From: Thermotalea metallivorans
GTDB lineage: Bacteria > Bacillota > Clostridia > Peptostreptococcales > Thermotaleaceae
Length of the DNA: 64,000 nucleotides
NCBI RefSeq assembly: GCF_001562415.1
Contig: NZ_LOEE01000003.1
Span: 1 to 64,000 of the forward strand
Direction of reading: 5' to 3'
In this document: piece after piece, positions 38,357-49,133 of the stretch
Position numbering within the stretch: position 1 is the stretch's first letter
How the letters are laid out: the number at the start of each line of letters is the position of its first letter
The notes under the pieces: generated by a model
What the model saw: only the letters and a program-made list of their open reading frames with translations
Told to the model about the DNA's origin: nothing
The model's database searches: none
Program-made: the position numbers and the translations under genes

Positions 38357-39104
38357 TTCCTCCACTCCTAAAACCATGATGAAAATTTTTATCGTAAAGC
38401 TTTGACTTTTCATATTGATTTCCCAGGAAATCTCCTACCATAATCTGGGCTGTTTTGTAGATTCCGGCATCTTTTACTTTTCTGGAAATATCCTCAAGGG
38501 TTCCCAGGACAATTTTCTGGTCCTCCCATGTGGCCTTTTCTACCACGGCAACGGGCGTCGTCATAGGATAATGAACCTTTAGCTTTTCTACCACCTCATC
38601 AATCATATGGACCGATAAAAAAATACACATGGAAGCTCGATGACGCCCTAAACTTTCAAGGCTTTCCTTTTCCGGCACATCCGTTCTTCCTTCCATTCTG
38701 GTAAGGATGACTGTCTGGGTTACCCCCGGCAAGGTAAACTCTTTTTTGATCACTGCCGCTGAAGCTACGAAAGAGCTGACACCCGGGATGACTTCATAGG
38801 GTATATTTTTTTCATCCAAAATATCCATTTGCTCTCGAATGGCTCCATAAATACTGGGATCACCGGTATGGACTCTTGCCACCAATTTTCCTTCTCCTAC
38901 ACCCCTTTCCATGACATCTATCACTTCCTCCAATGTCATGGAAGCACTATTGAACACCTCTGCATCCGGTTTCCTGCAGTCTATAATTCTTCCGTTGACA
39001 AGGGAACCAGCGTAGATAATGATATCGGCTTCTTGTATTATTTTTTGACCTTTCACTGTAATCAAATCGGGATCACCAGGCCCGGCGCCGATAAAGTATA
39101 CCAT
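38349..39104 (-). CDS. cbiF: Cobalt-precorrin-4 C11-methyltransferase
   Basis: SAM-dependent methyltransferase of 251 residues. MVYFIGAGPGDPDLITVKG, IIYAGSLVNGRII, VHTGDPSIYGAIREQ and VPGVSSFVASAAV are typical of CbiF/CobM. Its ATG overlaps the cbiL stop as TAATG. The acceptor is cobalt-precorrin-4. Confidence 0.95.
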   Translation of the reverse strand: MVYFIGAGPGDPDLITVKGQKIIQEADIIIYAGSLVNGRIIDCRKPDAEVFNSASMTLEEVIDVMERGVGEGKLVARVHTGDPSIYGAIREQMDILDEKNIPYEVIPGVSSFVASAAVIKKEFTLPGVTQTVILTRMEGRTDVPEKESLESLGRHRASMCIFLSVHMIDEVVEKLKVHYPMTTPVAVVEKATWEDQKIVLGTLEDISRKVKDAGIYKTAQIMVGDFLGNQYEKSKLYDKNFHHGFRSGGNA

Positions 39105-39811
39105 TATTTCAGCCTCCTTTTCTTGGCAATCAGCATCGATAGGTAGTCAATTTTCTCCCCCGCCAATTCCTTCACATCATAGGAGATTCTCTCGTCTTTA
39201 TGACCGCACTTGGCAATCCATACGGTATTTTCCAAAAATCCATTATCCTCCAGTTTTTCAATGGTTTTCTGAAAGCCTTTGGACGGCTTCATGAGGACCA
39301 CGTTATCGGCCAAGGTCAATATCTCATCCAAGTGATCACATTGATAGGCCGCCGGAATAACGGCAATGGTTTCATTGCCTTCCGCCAAAGGAACCCCTAG
39401 CCTGCTGGCCGCAGCACAAAAAGACGTTATCCCCGGTACCGTTTCCACTGCAATGCCGTGATCCTTAAGCAAACGCATAACATAGACATAGGTACTATAC
39501 ACCATGGGGTCTCCCAAGGTAATAAAAGCAGCATCTTTGCCCGCCTGCAAAATCTCCAAAATCTCTTTCATATTGCGATTCCAACTTTCATCCAATTCCC
39601 GGCTGTCATAAGTCATGGGAAACACTTGAAAAAGGACTTTTTTTTCTTCCCTTATATGACCTTTCACAATATCATAGGCAACACTGCCATTGTCCTTCAC
39701 CGTTTCGGGAGCAATAATCACATCCACGGCATTCAGTATACGAACAGCCTTCAAGGTGAGCAGTTCCGGATCCCCGGGCCCTACCCCCAGACCATAAAAT
39801 TTTCCACTCAT
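39104..39811 (-). CDS. cbiL: Cobalt-precorrin-2 C20-methyltransferase
   Basis: SAM-dependent methyltransferase of 235 residues acting first on the cobalt-loaded ring. MSGKFYGLGVGPGDPELLTLKAV, IIAPETVKDNGSVAY, AFITLGDPMVYSTYVYV and VPGITSFCAAASRLGVPL identify CbiL/CobI. It follows cbiT with a gap of 85 nt. Confidence 0.95.
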   Translation of the reverse strand: MSGKFYGLGVGPGDPELLTLKAVRILNAVDVIIAPETVKDNGSVAYDIVKGHIREEKKVLFQVFPMTYDSRELDESWNRNMKEILEILQAGKDAAFITLGDPMVYSTYVYVMRLLKDHGIAVETVPGITSFCAAASRLGVPLAEGNETIAVIPAAYQCDHLDEILTLADNVVLMKPSKGFQKTIEKLEDNGFLENTVWIAKCGHKDERISYDVKELAGEKIDYLSMLIAKKRRLK

Positions 39812-39896
39812 TGCCTATCCTCCATATCTGCAAATTGATTTGCCCTGATACACATACAACACAAAAAATCAACTTATACCTAATAGCTGTCTATTC

Positions 39897-40490
39897 CTAT
39901 GTTTTTACCCCGGAAATCACATAAATAGGATTGATAGCCTCCATCAGGGTATACCGGCCGACCTTCCTGCCCCTGGCCACATTGACGGACACTGCCTCCA
40001 CATAGGAAAATCCTATTTTCTCCAGACATTGTATGGATGTATAGAGAGTCTCCAGGGTAATGCTGTTGACCACAATCCTTCCATCTTTTGTAAGTTTGTC
40101 ATAACAAAGCTGAATGATTTCCTCCAGCTCTCCGCCGCTTCCACCGATGATAACCCGGTCAAAAACTTCAATAGCCTTTAATTTGTGGGCTGCATTGCCG
40201 TGGAGAATCTCCACTTCCACTTGAAATCGAGTACAATTTTCACGGATCAAGGCAACCCCTTCTTCCTTCCGTTCGATGGCAATGACTTTTCCCTTGGGAC
40301 ACAGCTGGGCTGCCTCAATGGCAATAGAGCCAGTACCGGCTCCCACGTCCACCACAATGCTGTCTTCCCTCAGCCTCAACTTGGAAAGGGTAATGGCCCT
40401 GACTTCTTCCTTTGTCATGGGAACATTGCCCCTGACAAACAGTTCATCGGGTATTCCCGGAGTTCTATAATTCCAACAAATCTTTTTCAT
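39897..40490 (-). CDS. cbiT: Cobalt-precorrin-6B C15-methyltransferase (decarboxylating)
   Basis: Class I SAM methyltransferase of 197 residues that methylates C15 and decarboxylates the C12 acetate. It shows GIPDELFVRGNVPMTKEEVRA, the SAM site VVDVGAGTGSIAIEAA and IIGGSGGELEEII. It is a separate protein and not fused to CbiE as in CobL. It overlaps cbiE by 26 nt. Confidence 0.94.
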   Translation of the reverse strand: MKKICWNYRTPGIPDELFVRGNVPMTKEEVRAITLSKLRLREDSIVVDVGAGTGSIAIEAAQLCPKGKVIAIERKEEGVALIRENCTRFQVEVEILHGNAAHKLKAIEVFDRVIIGGSGGELEEIIQLCYDKLTKDGRIVVNSITLETLYTSIQCLEKIGFSYVEAVSVNVARGRKVGRYTLMEAINPIYVISGVKT

Positions 40491-41103
40491 CTTTAATCAC
40501 CACCACAGCCATATCAAAACTTGGCATATCCATGATTTCCTTCGGCGTTCCTCGGATGATTTTTTCATTTTCATAGGATAGATTTTCCCCTACGATCATA
40601 ATTTTATCCTCCATCCCGTGATCTACAAGTTTTTTCGCCATCTGCTGGGGTGTATACTTGTGATCCGTTAAAAATACAGCCTTCCCATAGGATTGCACTG
40701 CTTCAACAAAATCCCATTCTCTGCCGTGGAGACTTCCCACGAAGGCATCCTGCCATGATTCTCCAATTCTGGCCATAAGATACTGAAAGGAGCTGATGCC
40801 GGGAATTATTTCTAAATCCTTGATGGAAATGTATTTTTTAATATATTCCAGCATACTGTAAAATCCCGTATCTCCCGAAAGAAGAAAGGCAATTTTTTTA
40901 TACTTTCTCTTTTCCTGGACATATTCCATAATTCCTCGGAGGTCTGCCTTGATACAGTGGGTCTCCTTTCCAAGATTCTGAAAATACTGGAGATTCCGCT
41001 GCCCGCCGATCAATATATCGCATGACCGAATGATTCGGACCGTAACGGGCAGAATATATTCCCGACTCCCGGGCCCCATCCCCAGCACATAGACTTTATT
41101 CAT
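40465..41103 (-). CDS. cbiE: Cobalt-precorrin-7 C5-methyltransferase
   Basis: SAM-dependent methyltransferase of 212 residues. MNKVYVLGMGPGSREYILP, LLSGDTGFYSMLEYI and IPGISSFQYLMARIGESW are diagnostic for CbiE. It works with CbiT on the same intermediate, and the two genes overlap. Its ATG lies within the end of cbiD. Confidence 0.94.
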   Translation of the reverse strand: MNKVYVLGMGPGSREYILPVTVRIIRSCDILIGGQRNLQYFQNLGKETHCIKADLRGIMEYVQEKRKYKKIAFLLSGDTGFYSMLEYIKKYISIKDLEIIPGISSFQYLMARIGESWQDAFVGSLHGREWDFVEAVQSYGKAVFLTDHKYTPQQMAKKLVDHGMEDKIMIVGENLSYENEKIIRGTPKEIMDMPSFDMAVVVIKDEKDLLEL

Positions 41104-42217
41104 TCTGAAACGCCTCCAGTAATCTTTTTCCCTTTTTTCCTATTCCTAATATTTTTTTTTCCATGGAAAACATAATGATCCCTACTTCCAACTGATGATG
41201 CACATACTGTGCCGATTTTTCCTCTGCCTTATCGCACAGGAACCCATAGATATGCTCAAATCCCTTTTTCTCAATGACTTCCAGGGCCGCCTCCGTAGTC
41301 ACACATTGAAAGAGTTCCCGGATATCCTCCGGATTTGCCCCCAGCAGCGCCAGATTAGCTCCCAGAATCTCAAGCCTGCCATCGGCCACTTTGCTGTGGG
41401 TATGAAAAATACCGCCGGCGAGCTTTACAAATTTACCGATATGACCAATCATCAATACCTGCTTGATCCCGTATTCTACACATTTTTCTAGCATAAACCC
41501 TACAAAATTGCTGGTCTTTATAAGCATATCCTCCGGGAGTCCATAGTATGCCATGGCAATATCTCTTCCATAATTGCCGGGCACCAATACGAGACGGTCC
41601 TTTCCTTCTTCGGCAGCCATACTGATTTCCAAGGCAAGGGAATCCTTCAATGCTTCTTCCGACATGGGCTCCACAATACCCGATGTTCCCAGAATAGAAA
41701 TTCCCCCTACGATTCCCAACCGGGGATTAAAGGTTTTTTTTGCAATCTCTTCTCCCCGGGGAACAGAGATGGTAATGATGGCTCCTACATCCTTGGGCAG
41801 AACTTCCGTAACCTCCCTCTGTATCATCATCCTGGGAACAGGATTAATGGCCGGGTGATTTGGAGGGACTTGCAATCCGCGCTTTGTCACAATGCCCACA
41901 CCCTTTCCTCCCCTGATCTCTATACGTGGTTCATCGATGAGCTCACATCGGGCTTCCACCAAAATCCCATGGGTCACATCGGGATCATCCCCTCCATCCT
42001 TTCGTACAGTACAGAGGACATAGTTTTCCCCCACATCCCATGCTTCAATAGGAATCTCCAGGCGCCAACCCTTAGGGGTATCAATAGCTACCTTCACCGG
42101 CCTTTCTCCTCTCACCGCCAGTATGGCTGCCCCCTTGGCAGCAGCAGCTGCGCAAGAGCCTGTGGTATATCCGTACCTCAATTTTTTTCCATCTTTTACA
42201 ATATAGCGATTCAACAT
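41096..42217 (-). CDS. cbiD: Cobalt-precorrin-5B C1-methyltransferase
   Basis: CbiD of 373 residues. It begins RYGYTTGSCAAAAAKGAAILA, contains KDGGDDPDVTHGILVEA, GVGIVTKRGLQVPPNHPAINPVPR and GISILGTSGIVEPMSEEAL, all hallmarks of this unusual C1-methyltransferase found only in the anaerobic route. It overlaps cbiE by 8 nt. Confidence 0.96.
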   Translation of the reverse strand: MLNRYIVKDGKKLRYGYTTGSCAAAAAKGAAILAVRGERPVKVAIDTPKGWRLEIPIEAWDVGENYVLCTVRKDGGDDPDVTHGILVEARCELIDEPRIEIRGGKGVGIVTKRGLQVPPNHPAINPVPRMMIQREVTEVLPKDVGAIITISVPRGEEIAKKTFNPRLGIVGGISILGTSGIVEPMSEEALKDSLALEISMAAEEGKDRLVLVPGNYGRDIAMAYYGLPEDMLIKTSNFVGFMLEKCVEYGIKQVLMIGHIGKFVKLAGGIFHTHSKVADGRLEILGANLALLGANPEDIRELFQCVTTEAALEVIEKKGFEHIYGFLCDKAEEKSAQYVHHQLEVGIIMFSMEKKILGIGKKGKRLLEAFQNE

Positions 42218-42245
42218 ATAGAACCCTCTTTTTTTGAAAAGAATG

Positions 42246-42869
42246 TTACTCCATCATATACAAAATAGCATTGATAATGGCAGCCCCTACAGCACTGCCT
42301 CCTTTTCTGCCCCTGGTGACAATATAGGGAACATCCAGGCTTTCCAGAGCTTCCTTGGACTCTGCCGCCCCCACAAAACCCACAGGGACCCCCACAACCA
42401 AATCAGGCTTTGCCTTTCCTTCCTCAATCAATCGCTTCAGCTCAAACAATGCCGTTGGTGCATTGCCAATGACAAAAATTCGGTTGTTGGAATCTTCCAC
42501 GGCCTTTTCCATGGATACCATTGCCCGGGTAATCCCTCTTTCCTTCGCCTTTTGGGCCACATCCTCATCGGCCATAAAACATCGTACTTCTCCCCCAAAT
42601 TTTTTTAACTTCGCCTTATTGATTCCTGCCTTGGCCATCTGGGTATCGGTCACAATATGGGCTCCCCCTTGGATAGCCCTTTGGGCAGATTCGATGGCCC
42701 TTGGAGAAATTATGGTAATGTCTGCATACTCGAAATCCGCCGTGGTATGGATCACCCTCTTGATAATTTTGCCTATATCCTCGGGAAAGGTCTTGTCTCC
42801 CAATTCCTCTGTAATGATGGCAAAGCTTCGCTCCTCAATCTGGTGAGGCACCTTCATATAATCGCCCAT
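42246..42869 (-). CDS. cbiC: Cobalt-precorrin-8 methylmutase
   Basis: Moves the C11 methyl group to C12 to give cobyrinic acid, 207 residues. PHQIEERSFAIITEELG, RVIHTTADFEYAD and the VGVPVGFVGAAESKEAL segment are conserved; the catalytic His is in IHTTAD. The ATG at 42869 overlaps the cbiX stop as TAATG with GGAG ahead. Confidence 0.95.
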   Translation of the reverse strand: MGDYMKVPHQIEERSFAIITEELGDKTFPEDIGKIIKRVIHTTADFEYADITIISPRAIESAQRAIQGGAHIVTDTQMAKAGINKAKLKKFGGEVRCFMADEDVAQKAKERGITRAMVSMEKAVEDSNNRIFVIGNAPTALFELKRLIEEGKAKPDLVVGVPVGFVGAAESKEALESLDVPYIVTRGRKGGSAVGAAIINAILYMME

Positions 42870-43240
42870 TATGCTCCTATAACCTCCCTTGCCCTCTCCT
42901 CAATAATGGTGGCAATTCTTTCATCGGCACCGATATGGTTGGCCATCCTAAATTCTATATGGGGATACTTGTCCTTTATCTCCTCCAGTTTTTCAGGAAT
43001 ATCAAATTTCACATGGTTTCCCTTAAAGATAAACATGGGAACAATGATGATCTGTTCCGCTCCTTTTTCAATGAGTTCGGAAATCCCATCTTCAAAGCTG
43101 GGCTTGGAAATCTGCAAGGATCCCATTCCCACCATTTCAAAGGATGTAATTTCCTTTACCATTTCCACAATTTTTTCGAAAATTGCATCGGCCTCCCTTG
43201 CCTGGCTGCCATGTCCTAATATAAGTAATGCCCGTTTCAC
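42869..43240 (-). CDS. cbiX: Sirohydrochlorin cobaltochelatase, short form
   Basis: Short CbiX of 123 residues that inserts cobalt into sirohydrochlorin. It has the metal-binding His in LILGHGSQAREAD and the second in IFKGNHVKFDIPE. The usual bacterial CbiX is about twice as long (two fused half domains); this half-size form should act as a homodimer, like the archaeal CbiXS. No CbiK is seen, so this is the likely cobalt insertion enzyme of the operon. Confidence 0.93.
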   Translation of the reverse strand: MKRALLILGHGSQAREADAIFEKIVEMVKEITSFEMVGMGSLQISKPSFEDGISELIEKGAEQIIIVPMFIFKGNHVKFDIPEKLEEIKDKYPHIEFRMANHIGADERIATIIEERAREVIGA

Positions 43241-43255
43241 CTCATCATCTCCTCC

Positions 43256-44137
43256 TTAACATTCTGAAATATTTACACCGCCTTGTATCATCCTTGCAAA
43301 ATATGCCTTGCTATAATGCTGGAATACACCCTGGGTCTTCAGCATCTGCTGGAGGGCTTCCCTATCCCCCCTATCCTTTTCCAAAAGGATTCCTACCACG
43401 GTGCCGCTGTGGGCTACATTCACCCCCAGGCAACCTGTCTTTTGGGATATATCGATAATCTCTTCCAGCTTTTCCTTAGGCAGTATTTTTTGATTTGCCA
43501 AGGCACTCATGGTTGCGGCTTTTCCCAGAAGGGAAAGATTTTGTTTTGCCATGCTTTCTCTAAAAATCCGAAGGGCTTCCTCCACCTTTGGCTGGGCCTC
43601 CAAGCGCTCCTTTGTATAATCCCTCATGCGAAAGATCTGGGTATCCACCGTTCCCTCCGGTTCCAGCACAAATACGTCAAGATCCGGATGCCAGTGGAAG
43701 CTTTCCACCCTTATGCCCTGAAGATGATCAAACAAGGTAAAATTTTCGAAAATCGTGCTGTCCGTAGGTTCAATGGATGCACAAATCCTTGCCAGTTGGT
43801 CCCCGGTTAATTTTTTTCCCAACAGAAATGCCGTGGCTGCAGCCGTTGCGGCAATATCCGCCGTACTGCTGGCCATCCCTTTGGCAAGGGGAATATGGGA
43901 ACGGATTTCAATAGAAAAAACATCCCCCATGGCAACAGGTTCCCCATAATACGCAAGGGTTTTATACATAGCCTCCGTTGCTTTTCGCCTGCGAAAGTCC
44001 CTTTGTGGATTTTTCTTCTCTTCGATCGTAACTTCCGAATAGATATCAATAGAATAGGATATTAACTTTTCACCATTCCCCATCATCCCTTGGAGCAATT
44101 CACCGCAGGAAGCAGGACATTTTGCCTTAACTCTCAT
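43256..44137 (-). CDS. pduX: L-threonine kinase PduX-like (GHMP kinase)
   Basis: GHMP-superfamily kinase of 293 residues that makes L-threonine O-3-phosphate for the aminopropanol linker. CPASCGELLQGMM at the N-terminus and the nucleotide-binding loop PLAKGMASSTADIAATAAA are typical. It overlaps the aminotransferase-like cobD gene by 11 nt, and that enzyme uses its product. Role in the aminopropanol branch is supported by position. Confidence 0.88.
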   Translation of the reverse strand: MRVKAKCPASCGELLQGMMGNGEKLISYSIDIYSEVTIEEKKNPQRDFRRRKATEAMYKTLAYYGEPVAMGDVFSIEIRSHIPLAKGMASSTADIAATAAATAFLLGKKLTGDQLARICASIEPTDSTIFENFTLFDHLQGIRVESFHWHPDLDVFVLEPEGTVDTQIFRMRDYTKERLEAQPKVEEALRIFRESMAKQNLSLLGKAATMSALANQKILPKEKLEEIIDISQKTGCLGVNVAHSGTVVGILLEKDRGDREALQQMLKTQGVFQHYSKAYFARMIQGGVNISEC

Positions 44138-45212
44138 ACAATACCTCTTTCAAAGCCTGGACCAATTTTTCATTGGCAAGCCGGTCTTTGACGGCTGCTC
44201 GAAAATACGATCCATTCAAGTTTTCATAATTGGCACAGCTTCGGATGAGAATTTTTTGCCTTAAAAGCTTTTCCTGAAGATGACTTCCTTTTTCGTCCAA
44301 TACCCGGAATAAAATATAATTTGCCGCAGGCTTATAAACTTTTATCTTTTCAATCTCCCGCAACTTGTCGTATAAATATTCCCTTTCTGAAAAAATCCAT
44401 CGCCTGCTCTCTTCTATATATGCCTGGTCCTTCACTACAATTTCTCCGGCAAGGGCTGCAAAGCTATTTACCATCCAAGGTTCCTTGCACTTTTCGATTT
44501 TGTTCAGCATCTCCCGATTGGATGAAATTCCGTAGCCGATCCGAAGACCAGGAAGGGCAAAAAATTTCGTTAGCGATCGAAGGATGTATAGGTTTTTATA
44601 ATTTTCCAGGGATGATATCATGCTTTCTTCCTGGGGACAAGCTAAAAACTCATTGAAAGCTTCGTCCACCATCAGACCGATGCGCCGTTCCCTGCAGATC
44701 TCTAAAATTGTATCCTTCATTCTCCGATCTACCAACTGTCCGGTAGGATTGTTGGGATTGCAAAGAATCACTAAGTCCGTATCTTCGTCAATAGCTTTGA
44801 AGAATCCCTCATCCACCCTAAAGTCCAATTCTTCCTTGAGCAGATAATGTTTCACCTCACAGCCTGCTTTGATCAATGCCCTTTCATACTCCAAAAAAGT
44901 CGGTGCCAGTAGCAAAGCCTTTCTCGGCTTCAGCCCGGATATGAGGGAAAATATTACTTCCGCCGCACCATTACCTACAATAATGTAGTCTTCACGGATG
45001 CCATGATACCGGGCAATGGATTGGATAAGATTTTTATACCGGGGATCCGGATAATTTGCAAGGATGGAGATGTTTTCCAACATCGCCTTGCGGAAACTGT
45101 CGGGCACACCCAAAGGGTTGATATTGGCACTAAAATCTATTATCTCATAGGGGGGGATACCTAATTTTTCAGCCATTTCATAGATATTGCCCCCATGCTT
45201 CGCAATTTCCAT
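44127..45212 (-). CDS. cobD: Threonine-phosphate decarboxylase
   Basis: PLP-dependent decarboxylase of 361 residues that turns threonine-phosphate into aminopropanol phosphate. It has FSANINPLGVP, NNPTGQLVDRR (from CNPNNPTGQ) and the PLP lysine in SLTKFFALPGLRIGYG. It belongs to the histidinol-phosphate aminotransferase fold, but the context of pduX and cbiB indicates the CobD role. ATG at 45212 follows GGGGGAATAGG. Confidence 0.93.
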   Translation of the reverse strand: MEIAKHGGNIYEMAEKLGIPPYEIIDFSANINPLGVPDSFRKAMLENISILANYPDPRYKNLIQSIARYHGIREDYIIVGNGAAEVIFSLISGLKPRKALLLAPTFLEYERALIKAGCEVKHYLLKEELDFRVDEGFFKAIDEDTDLVILCNPNNPTGQLVDRRMKDTILEICRERRIGLMVDEAFNEFLACPQEESMISSLENYKNLYILRSLTKFFALPGLRIGYGISSNREMLNKIEKCKEPWMVNSFAALAGEIVVKDQAYIEESRRWIFSEREYLYDKLREIEKIKVYKPAANYILFRVLDEKGSHLQEKLLRQKILIRSCANYENLNGSYFRAAVKDRLANEKLVQALKEVLYES

Positions 45213-45226
45213 TCCTATTCCCCCTA

Positions 45227-46177
45227 TCATCGTCGGCCTGTCAGATATTCTATCAGTGTAAAGCATATCAGACCAAGAAAGGATGCAGCATACATGATTC
45301 GGATTGTCCGCAGGATATCTTCCTTTTCTAACGGGCGGATTGGATCCCCGATGGCAGGTTTAAATACCTTTTGACCAAAATAGGTATTGGTCCCCCCGAT
45401 CTGGATTTCCAAAGCCCCCGCCACAGCAGATTCAGGATAGCCGCTGTTGGGACTTTTATGATTTCTGCAATCCCTTTTGGTGATTTTCATTGCATTCCTC
45501 CAGTTATAGCCCAAAAAGGCCGATGCCATGACAATCAAGATAGCCGTCAATCTGGCCGGTATATAATTGGCCAAATCATCCAACCGGGCACTGGCCCATC
45601 CAAAATACCGGTACCGGTCATTCTGATAGCCCACCATGGAATCCAAGGTATTGACAGCCTTATATGCCATTCCTAGCGGGGCGCCTCCAATGAAAATATA
45701 GAAAAGGGGGGCAATGATCCCATCGGAAATGTTTTCTGCCACTGTCTCTATGGCCCCCCTGGCCACTTCTTTTTCATCCAGGTCCCGGGTTTCCCTGCCT
45801 ACAATATAGGATAGATATTTTCTGGCCCCCAAAAGATTCCCTTGGCGCAGTTGAGTATATACCTTCCTGCTTTCCTTGTCGAGGCTCTTGGCAGCCAAAA
45901 TCTGAAAAATCAAGAAGGCCTCTATCCCAGAAGCCAGGTGGGGGTGAATCCGCCTTCCGCCATATATCAAAAGATAAGCAGTCCCATAGGCGGCGGCTAC
46001 TACCAGTAAGGTCAAAACCATGCCCCCTATCCGTTCCGCCCTGGCCCCCTTGCAAAATTTCCTCAGAAAATTTTCTGTTCCCTGGATCCCCCTACCGATA
46101 AAGCGTACCGGATGGGGTAACCAATAAGGGTCTCCAAAGAGCAAATCTGCTCCATATCCTATCACAATCTTTAGCAT
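45227..46177 (-). CDS. cbiB: Adenosylcobinamide-phosphate synthase
   Basis: Integral membrane enzyme of 316 residues that joins aminopropanol (phosphate) to adenosylcobyric acid. It has several hydrophobic helices and the motifs [33 protein letters not shown] and [18 protein letters not shown]. It overlaps cbiP by 7 nt. Confidence 0.95.
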   Translation of the reverse strand: MLKIVIGYGADLLFGDPYWLPHPVRFIGRGIQGTENFLRKFCKGARAERIGGMVLTLLVVAAAYGTAYLLIYGGRRIHPHLASGIEAFLIFQILAAKSLDKESRKVYTQLRQGNLLGARKYLSYIVGRETRDLDEKEVARGAIETVAENISDGIIAPLFYIFIGGAPLGMAYKAVNTLDSMVGYQNDRYRYFGWASARLDDLANYIPARLTAILIVMASAFLGYNWRNAMKITKRDCRNHKSPNSGYPESAVAGALEIQIGGTNTYFGQKVFKPAIGDPIRPLEKEDILRTIRIMYAASFLGLICFTLIEYLTGRR

Positions 46178-47706
46178 ACTTCTTCTCCGTTCAAAATCCC
46201 ATAGATTTTCTCCATATCTATATTTTCCCTTACGATACAGGCAAGCCTATCATATTCCCTTTCCTTAAAGGCCCCAAAGCTGTCGATCTTGCTCTGTAAA
46301 GCATCCAATCCTTTTTGTCTTCGGATATTGTTCAAGATCATCCTTGTAAAAGGAATATTGTCGAAGATCCCGTGAATATACGTACCCATCACATTTCCCG
46401 CTTCATTGACGGCTCCATCCTGAAGCTGTGTCCTTTCCCCCAATCGATTTCTTATCTCATTTAGAGGAAAGCATTCCTCACCCAGAAAGGTTTTTCCCAT
46501 GTGAATTTCATAGCCGCTGATTTTCATGCCTTCGATACCTGACAGGATACCCGACAACGGGGCCGTTACCACTGCCTCCACCTGGGTTGTGGTTTTCTCT
46601 ACCTCAAATACCGTTTCCACGTCTAGAAGGCCTAATCCGTTGATTTCCTCAATGGAGCTTTCCGTACCATAGGGGTCCCGGATGGTTTTTCCCAACATCT
46701 GATATCCGCCGCAGATACCTACAATCAGTTTGCCTTGTCTGTGGAGCCTTAATATTTGTTCCTCCAATCCCTTTTCCCGCAAATAGATTAAATCTTCAAT
46801 GGTATTTTTGGATCCCGGAATGATCAGTATATCGGGATTGCCAATGGACTCCCCCCCCCTGACATATCTTAAATTTACATCCTCCTGGGTCTCAAAGACA
46901 TTAAAATCCGTAAAATTGGAGACATGGGGAATATACAATACGGCAACCTCAATTTGTCCTCCCTTGCATTTCTGGTATCGAAATCGCTCGGCCAGGCTGT
47001 CTTCATCCTCGATTTGTACATCACAATAGGGAATAATCCCCAACACGGGAATTTTGATGATATCTTCCAGCATGCGGATGCCGGGCTTTAAAATCTCCAC
47101 ATCACCCCGAAACTTATTGATGATGACACCCTTTACCCGTTTCCTTTCCTCCTCCGTCAAAAGCATCATGGTGCCTGCCAGTGATGCAAATACACCGCCC
47201 CTATCGATATCGCCGATCAAAATGACGGGGGCGTCTGCCATTTCTGCCATGCCCATATTCACGATATCATTTTCCCTCAAATTAATTTCTGCAGGGCTTC
47301 CAGCACCCTCCAGAACAATCACGTCATAGGCTTCCTCCAACTTCTGAAAACTCTCCTTCACCACATCTGCCAGCCGGGATTTAAACTGATGGTATTCCAC
47401 GGCCGACATATTTTTGTATACCTTTCCCTTCACAATCACTTGGCACTTTTGATCCGTAGTGGGTTTCAGCAAAACAGGATTCATCCATACGCTGGGTTCC
47501 ACCCCGGCAGCCTCGGCCTGCACCACCTGGGCTCTTCCCATTTCTAAACCTTCCTTGGTGATAAAGGAATTGAGGGCCATATTTTGCGATTTGAAGGGTG
47601 CCACCCTATAGCCGTCCTGGCGAAAGATCCTGCAAAAAGCAGCCGTCAGCAGACTCTTGCCCACAGAAGATGCTGTGCCCTGAAGCATCATTTTCCTTGT
47701 CTTCAT
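46171..47706 (-). CDS. cbiP: Cobyric acid synthase
   Basis: Glutamine-dependent amidotransferase of 511 residues that amidates four side chains of adenosylcobyrinic acid a,c-diamide. The N-terminal domain has the P-loop-like [17 protein letters not shown]; the C-terminal class I-like domain has [11 protein letters not shown] with the catalytic Cys and a late [11 protein letters not shown] His. Its ATG overlaps the cbiA stop by 4 nt. Confidence 0.96.
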   Translation of the reverse strand: MKTRKMMLQGTASSVGKSLLTAAFCRIFRQDGYRVAPFKSQNMALNSFITKEGLEMGRAQVVQAEAAGVEPSVWMNPVLLKPTTDQKCQVIVKGKVYKNMSAVEYHQFKSRLADVVKESFQKLEEAYDVIVLEGAGSPAEINLRENDIVNMGMAEMADAPVILIGDIDRGGVFASLAGTMMLLTEEERKRVKGVIINKFRGDVEILKPGIRMLEDIIKIPVLGIIPYCDVQIEDEDSLAERFRYQKCKGGQIEVAVLYIPHVSNFTDFNVFETQEDVNLRYVRGGESIGNPDILIIPGSKNTIEDLIYLREKGLEEQILRLHRQGKLIVGICGGYQMLGKTIRDPYGTESSIEEINGLGLLDVETVFEVEKTTTQVEAVVTAPLSGILSGIEGMKISGYEIHMGKTFLGEECFPLNEIRNRLGERTQLQDGAVNEAGNVMGTYIHGIFDNIPFTRMILNNIRRQKGLDALQSKIDSFGAFKEREYDRLACIVRENIDMEKIYGILNGEEVC

Positions 47707-49133
47707 ACCTTTTCCCTGCCTCCATTCTTGTATATCCTGCAGTTTTCAATAAAGTTTTCAGCCAACTGCCGATTGCAGTAGAAGTGGATATGGGCATAGG
47801 CCGCCAAGGTATTATACCGTTTTAACCCGCATTGCCATATAGCCTCTTTTTCTCCATTTCTCGCCTTTTCCACCGTGTAGACATATTCTTGGGACAAGTT
47901 CTCTGGCAAGGTGGACCGATGAAATTCATGGGCCTTTGCCTTTGTTCTAGTCTTTGACAATACACAGGGTCCATGGATGGTTATATTCACATACCCGAAC
48001 CGTTGTAACCTCTCCGTCATCCTTGCCTCCGTGTCAAAAATACCTACCATCTCATGCCGTTGCCCTTCCATATCCCTAATGGCCCTCGTCAAATACATGA
48101 GGCCTCCACATTCGGCATAGGCGGGGATGCCCCCCTGTATTTTCTCCCTGATTTCCCTCCGCAGCGGAACATTTTTCGCCAATTCTTTTCCAAATACCTC
48201 AGGGAAACCGCCGCCAAAATACAGCCCATGCAAATCCTCCGGCAACCTTTGATCCTTTAAAGGACTAAAAAATACCAGGTTTGCACCCAGACTTCTCAAC
48301 AAATCCAGGTTATCTTCATAATAAAAGTGAAAGGCTTTGTCATAGGCAACACCAAGATTGATTTTCTCCCCCAGAGAAGTCTTTTCAGCAAATCTATGGG
48401 CCATAGGCTCTGTCTTCTTGGCAATTTCCAGCAATCTGTCCAAGTCGATGGTTTCCTCCACCATGCTCCTGATTTGGTCAATTTTGTCCTTTAAGTCTTC
48501 CACTTCCCCACTGGGAATCAACCCCAAGTGCCTGCTTTGCAACACAATGCCGGAATTCTTTTTCATATATCCCAGGCATTTGACCTTCCCATCCCTTTCA
48601 ATGGCCTCCTTGAGCAGCCGATAATGCTTCTCTCCGGAAACATTGTTCACGATGATTCCAGATATCTTCACATCGGGATCGTACATTTGATAGCCCAGCA
48701 CCTGGGCAGCAGCACTGGCAGCCATGCCACTACCGTTGATGATTAAAATCACGGGTGCCTCAATAATCTTGGCCACATGGGCTGTGCTGCCCTCTCCCCC
48801 ATGGGATCCGATGCCGTCATACAGCCCCATGACTCCCTCCACAATAGAGATATCCTTTCCCATGGCATTTTTCGCAAATAACCCTCTTACCGTCTCCTCT
48901 TCCAGCATCCAACTGTCTAAATTCCGGGACTTATTCCCCGTAACAAAGGTATGGAAAGCGGGATCGATGTAATCGGGTCCCACCTTGAAAGGCTGTACCT
49001 GCAGACCCCTTCTGTGGAAAGCCGCCATCATCCCGATGGAAATCGTAGTTTTTCCTACACCGCTCTGGGTCCCCGCCAACACAAGCCTGGGATAACCCAT
49101 GGGCATCATTTCTTTACATTCATGATTGGTCAT
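47703..49133 (-). CDS. cbiA: Cobyrinic acid a,c-diamide synthase
   Basis: Glutamine-dependent amidotransferase of 476 residues. The P-loop [16 protein letters not shown] is at the N-terminus; the glutaminase domain has [15 protein letters not shown] and the Cys in [12 protein letters not shown]. The family amidates the a and c acetates of cobyrinic acid. It overlaps the downstream cbiP, and the ABC ATPase gene upstream in the transcript by 14 nt. Confidence 0.96.
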   Translation of the reverse strand: MTNHECKEMMPMGYPRLVLAGTQSGVGKTTISIGMMAAFHRRGLQVQPFKVGPDYIDPAFHTFVTGNKSRNLDSWMLEEETVRGLFAKNAMGKDISIVEGVMGLYDGIGSHGGEGSTAHVAKIIEAPVILIINGSGMAASAAAQVLGYQMYDPDVKISGIIVNNVSGEKHYRLLKEAIERDGKVKCLGYMKKNSGIVLQSRHLGLIPSGEVEDLKDKIDQIRSMVEETIDLDRLLEIAKKTEPMAHRFAEKTSLGEKINLGVAYDKAFHFYYEDNLDLLRSLGANLVFFSPLKDQRLPEDLHGLYFGGGFPEVFGKELAKNVPLRREIREKIQGGIPAYAECGGLMYLTRAIRDMEGQRHEMVGIFDTEARMTERLQRFGYVNITIHGPCVLSKTRTKAKAHEFHRSTLPENLSQEYVYTVEKARNGEKEAIWQCGLKRYNTLAAYAHIHFYCNRQLAENFIENCRIYKNGGREKV

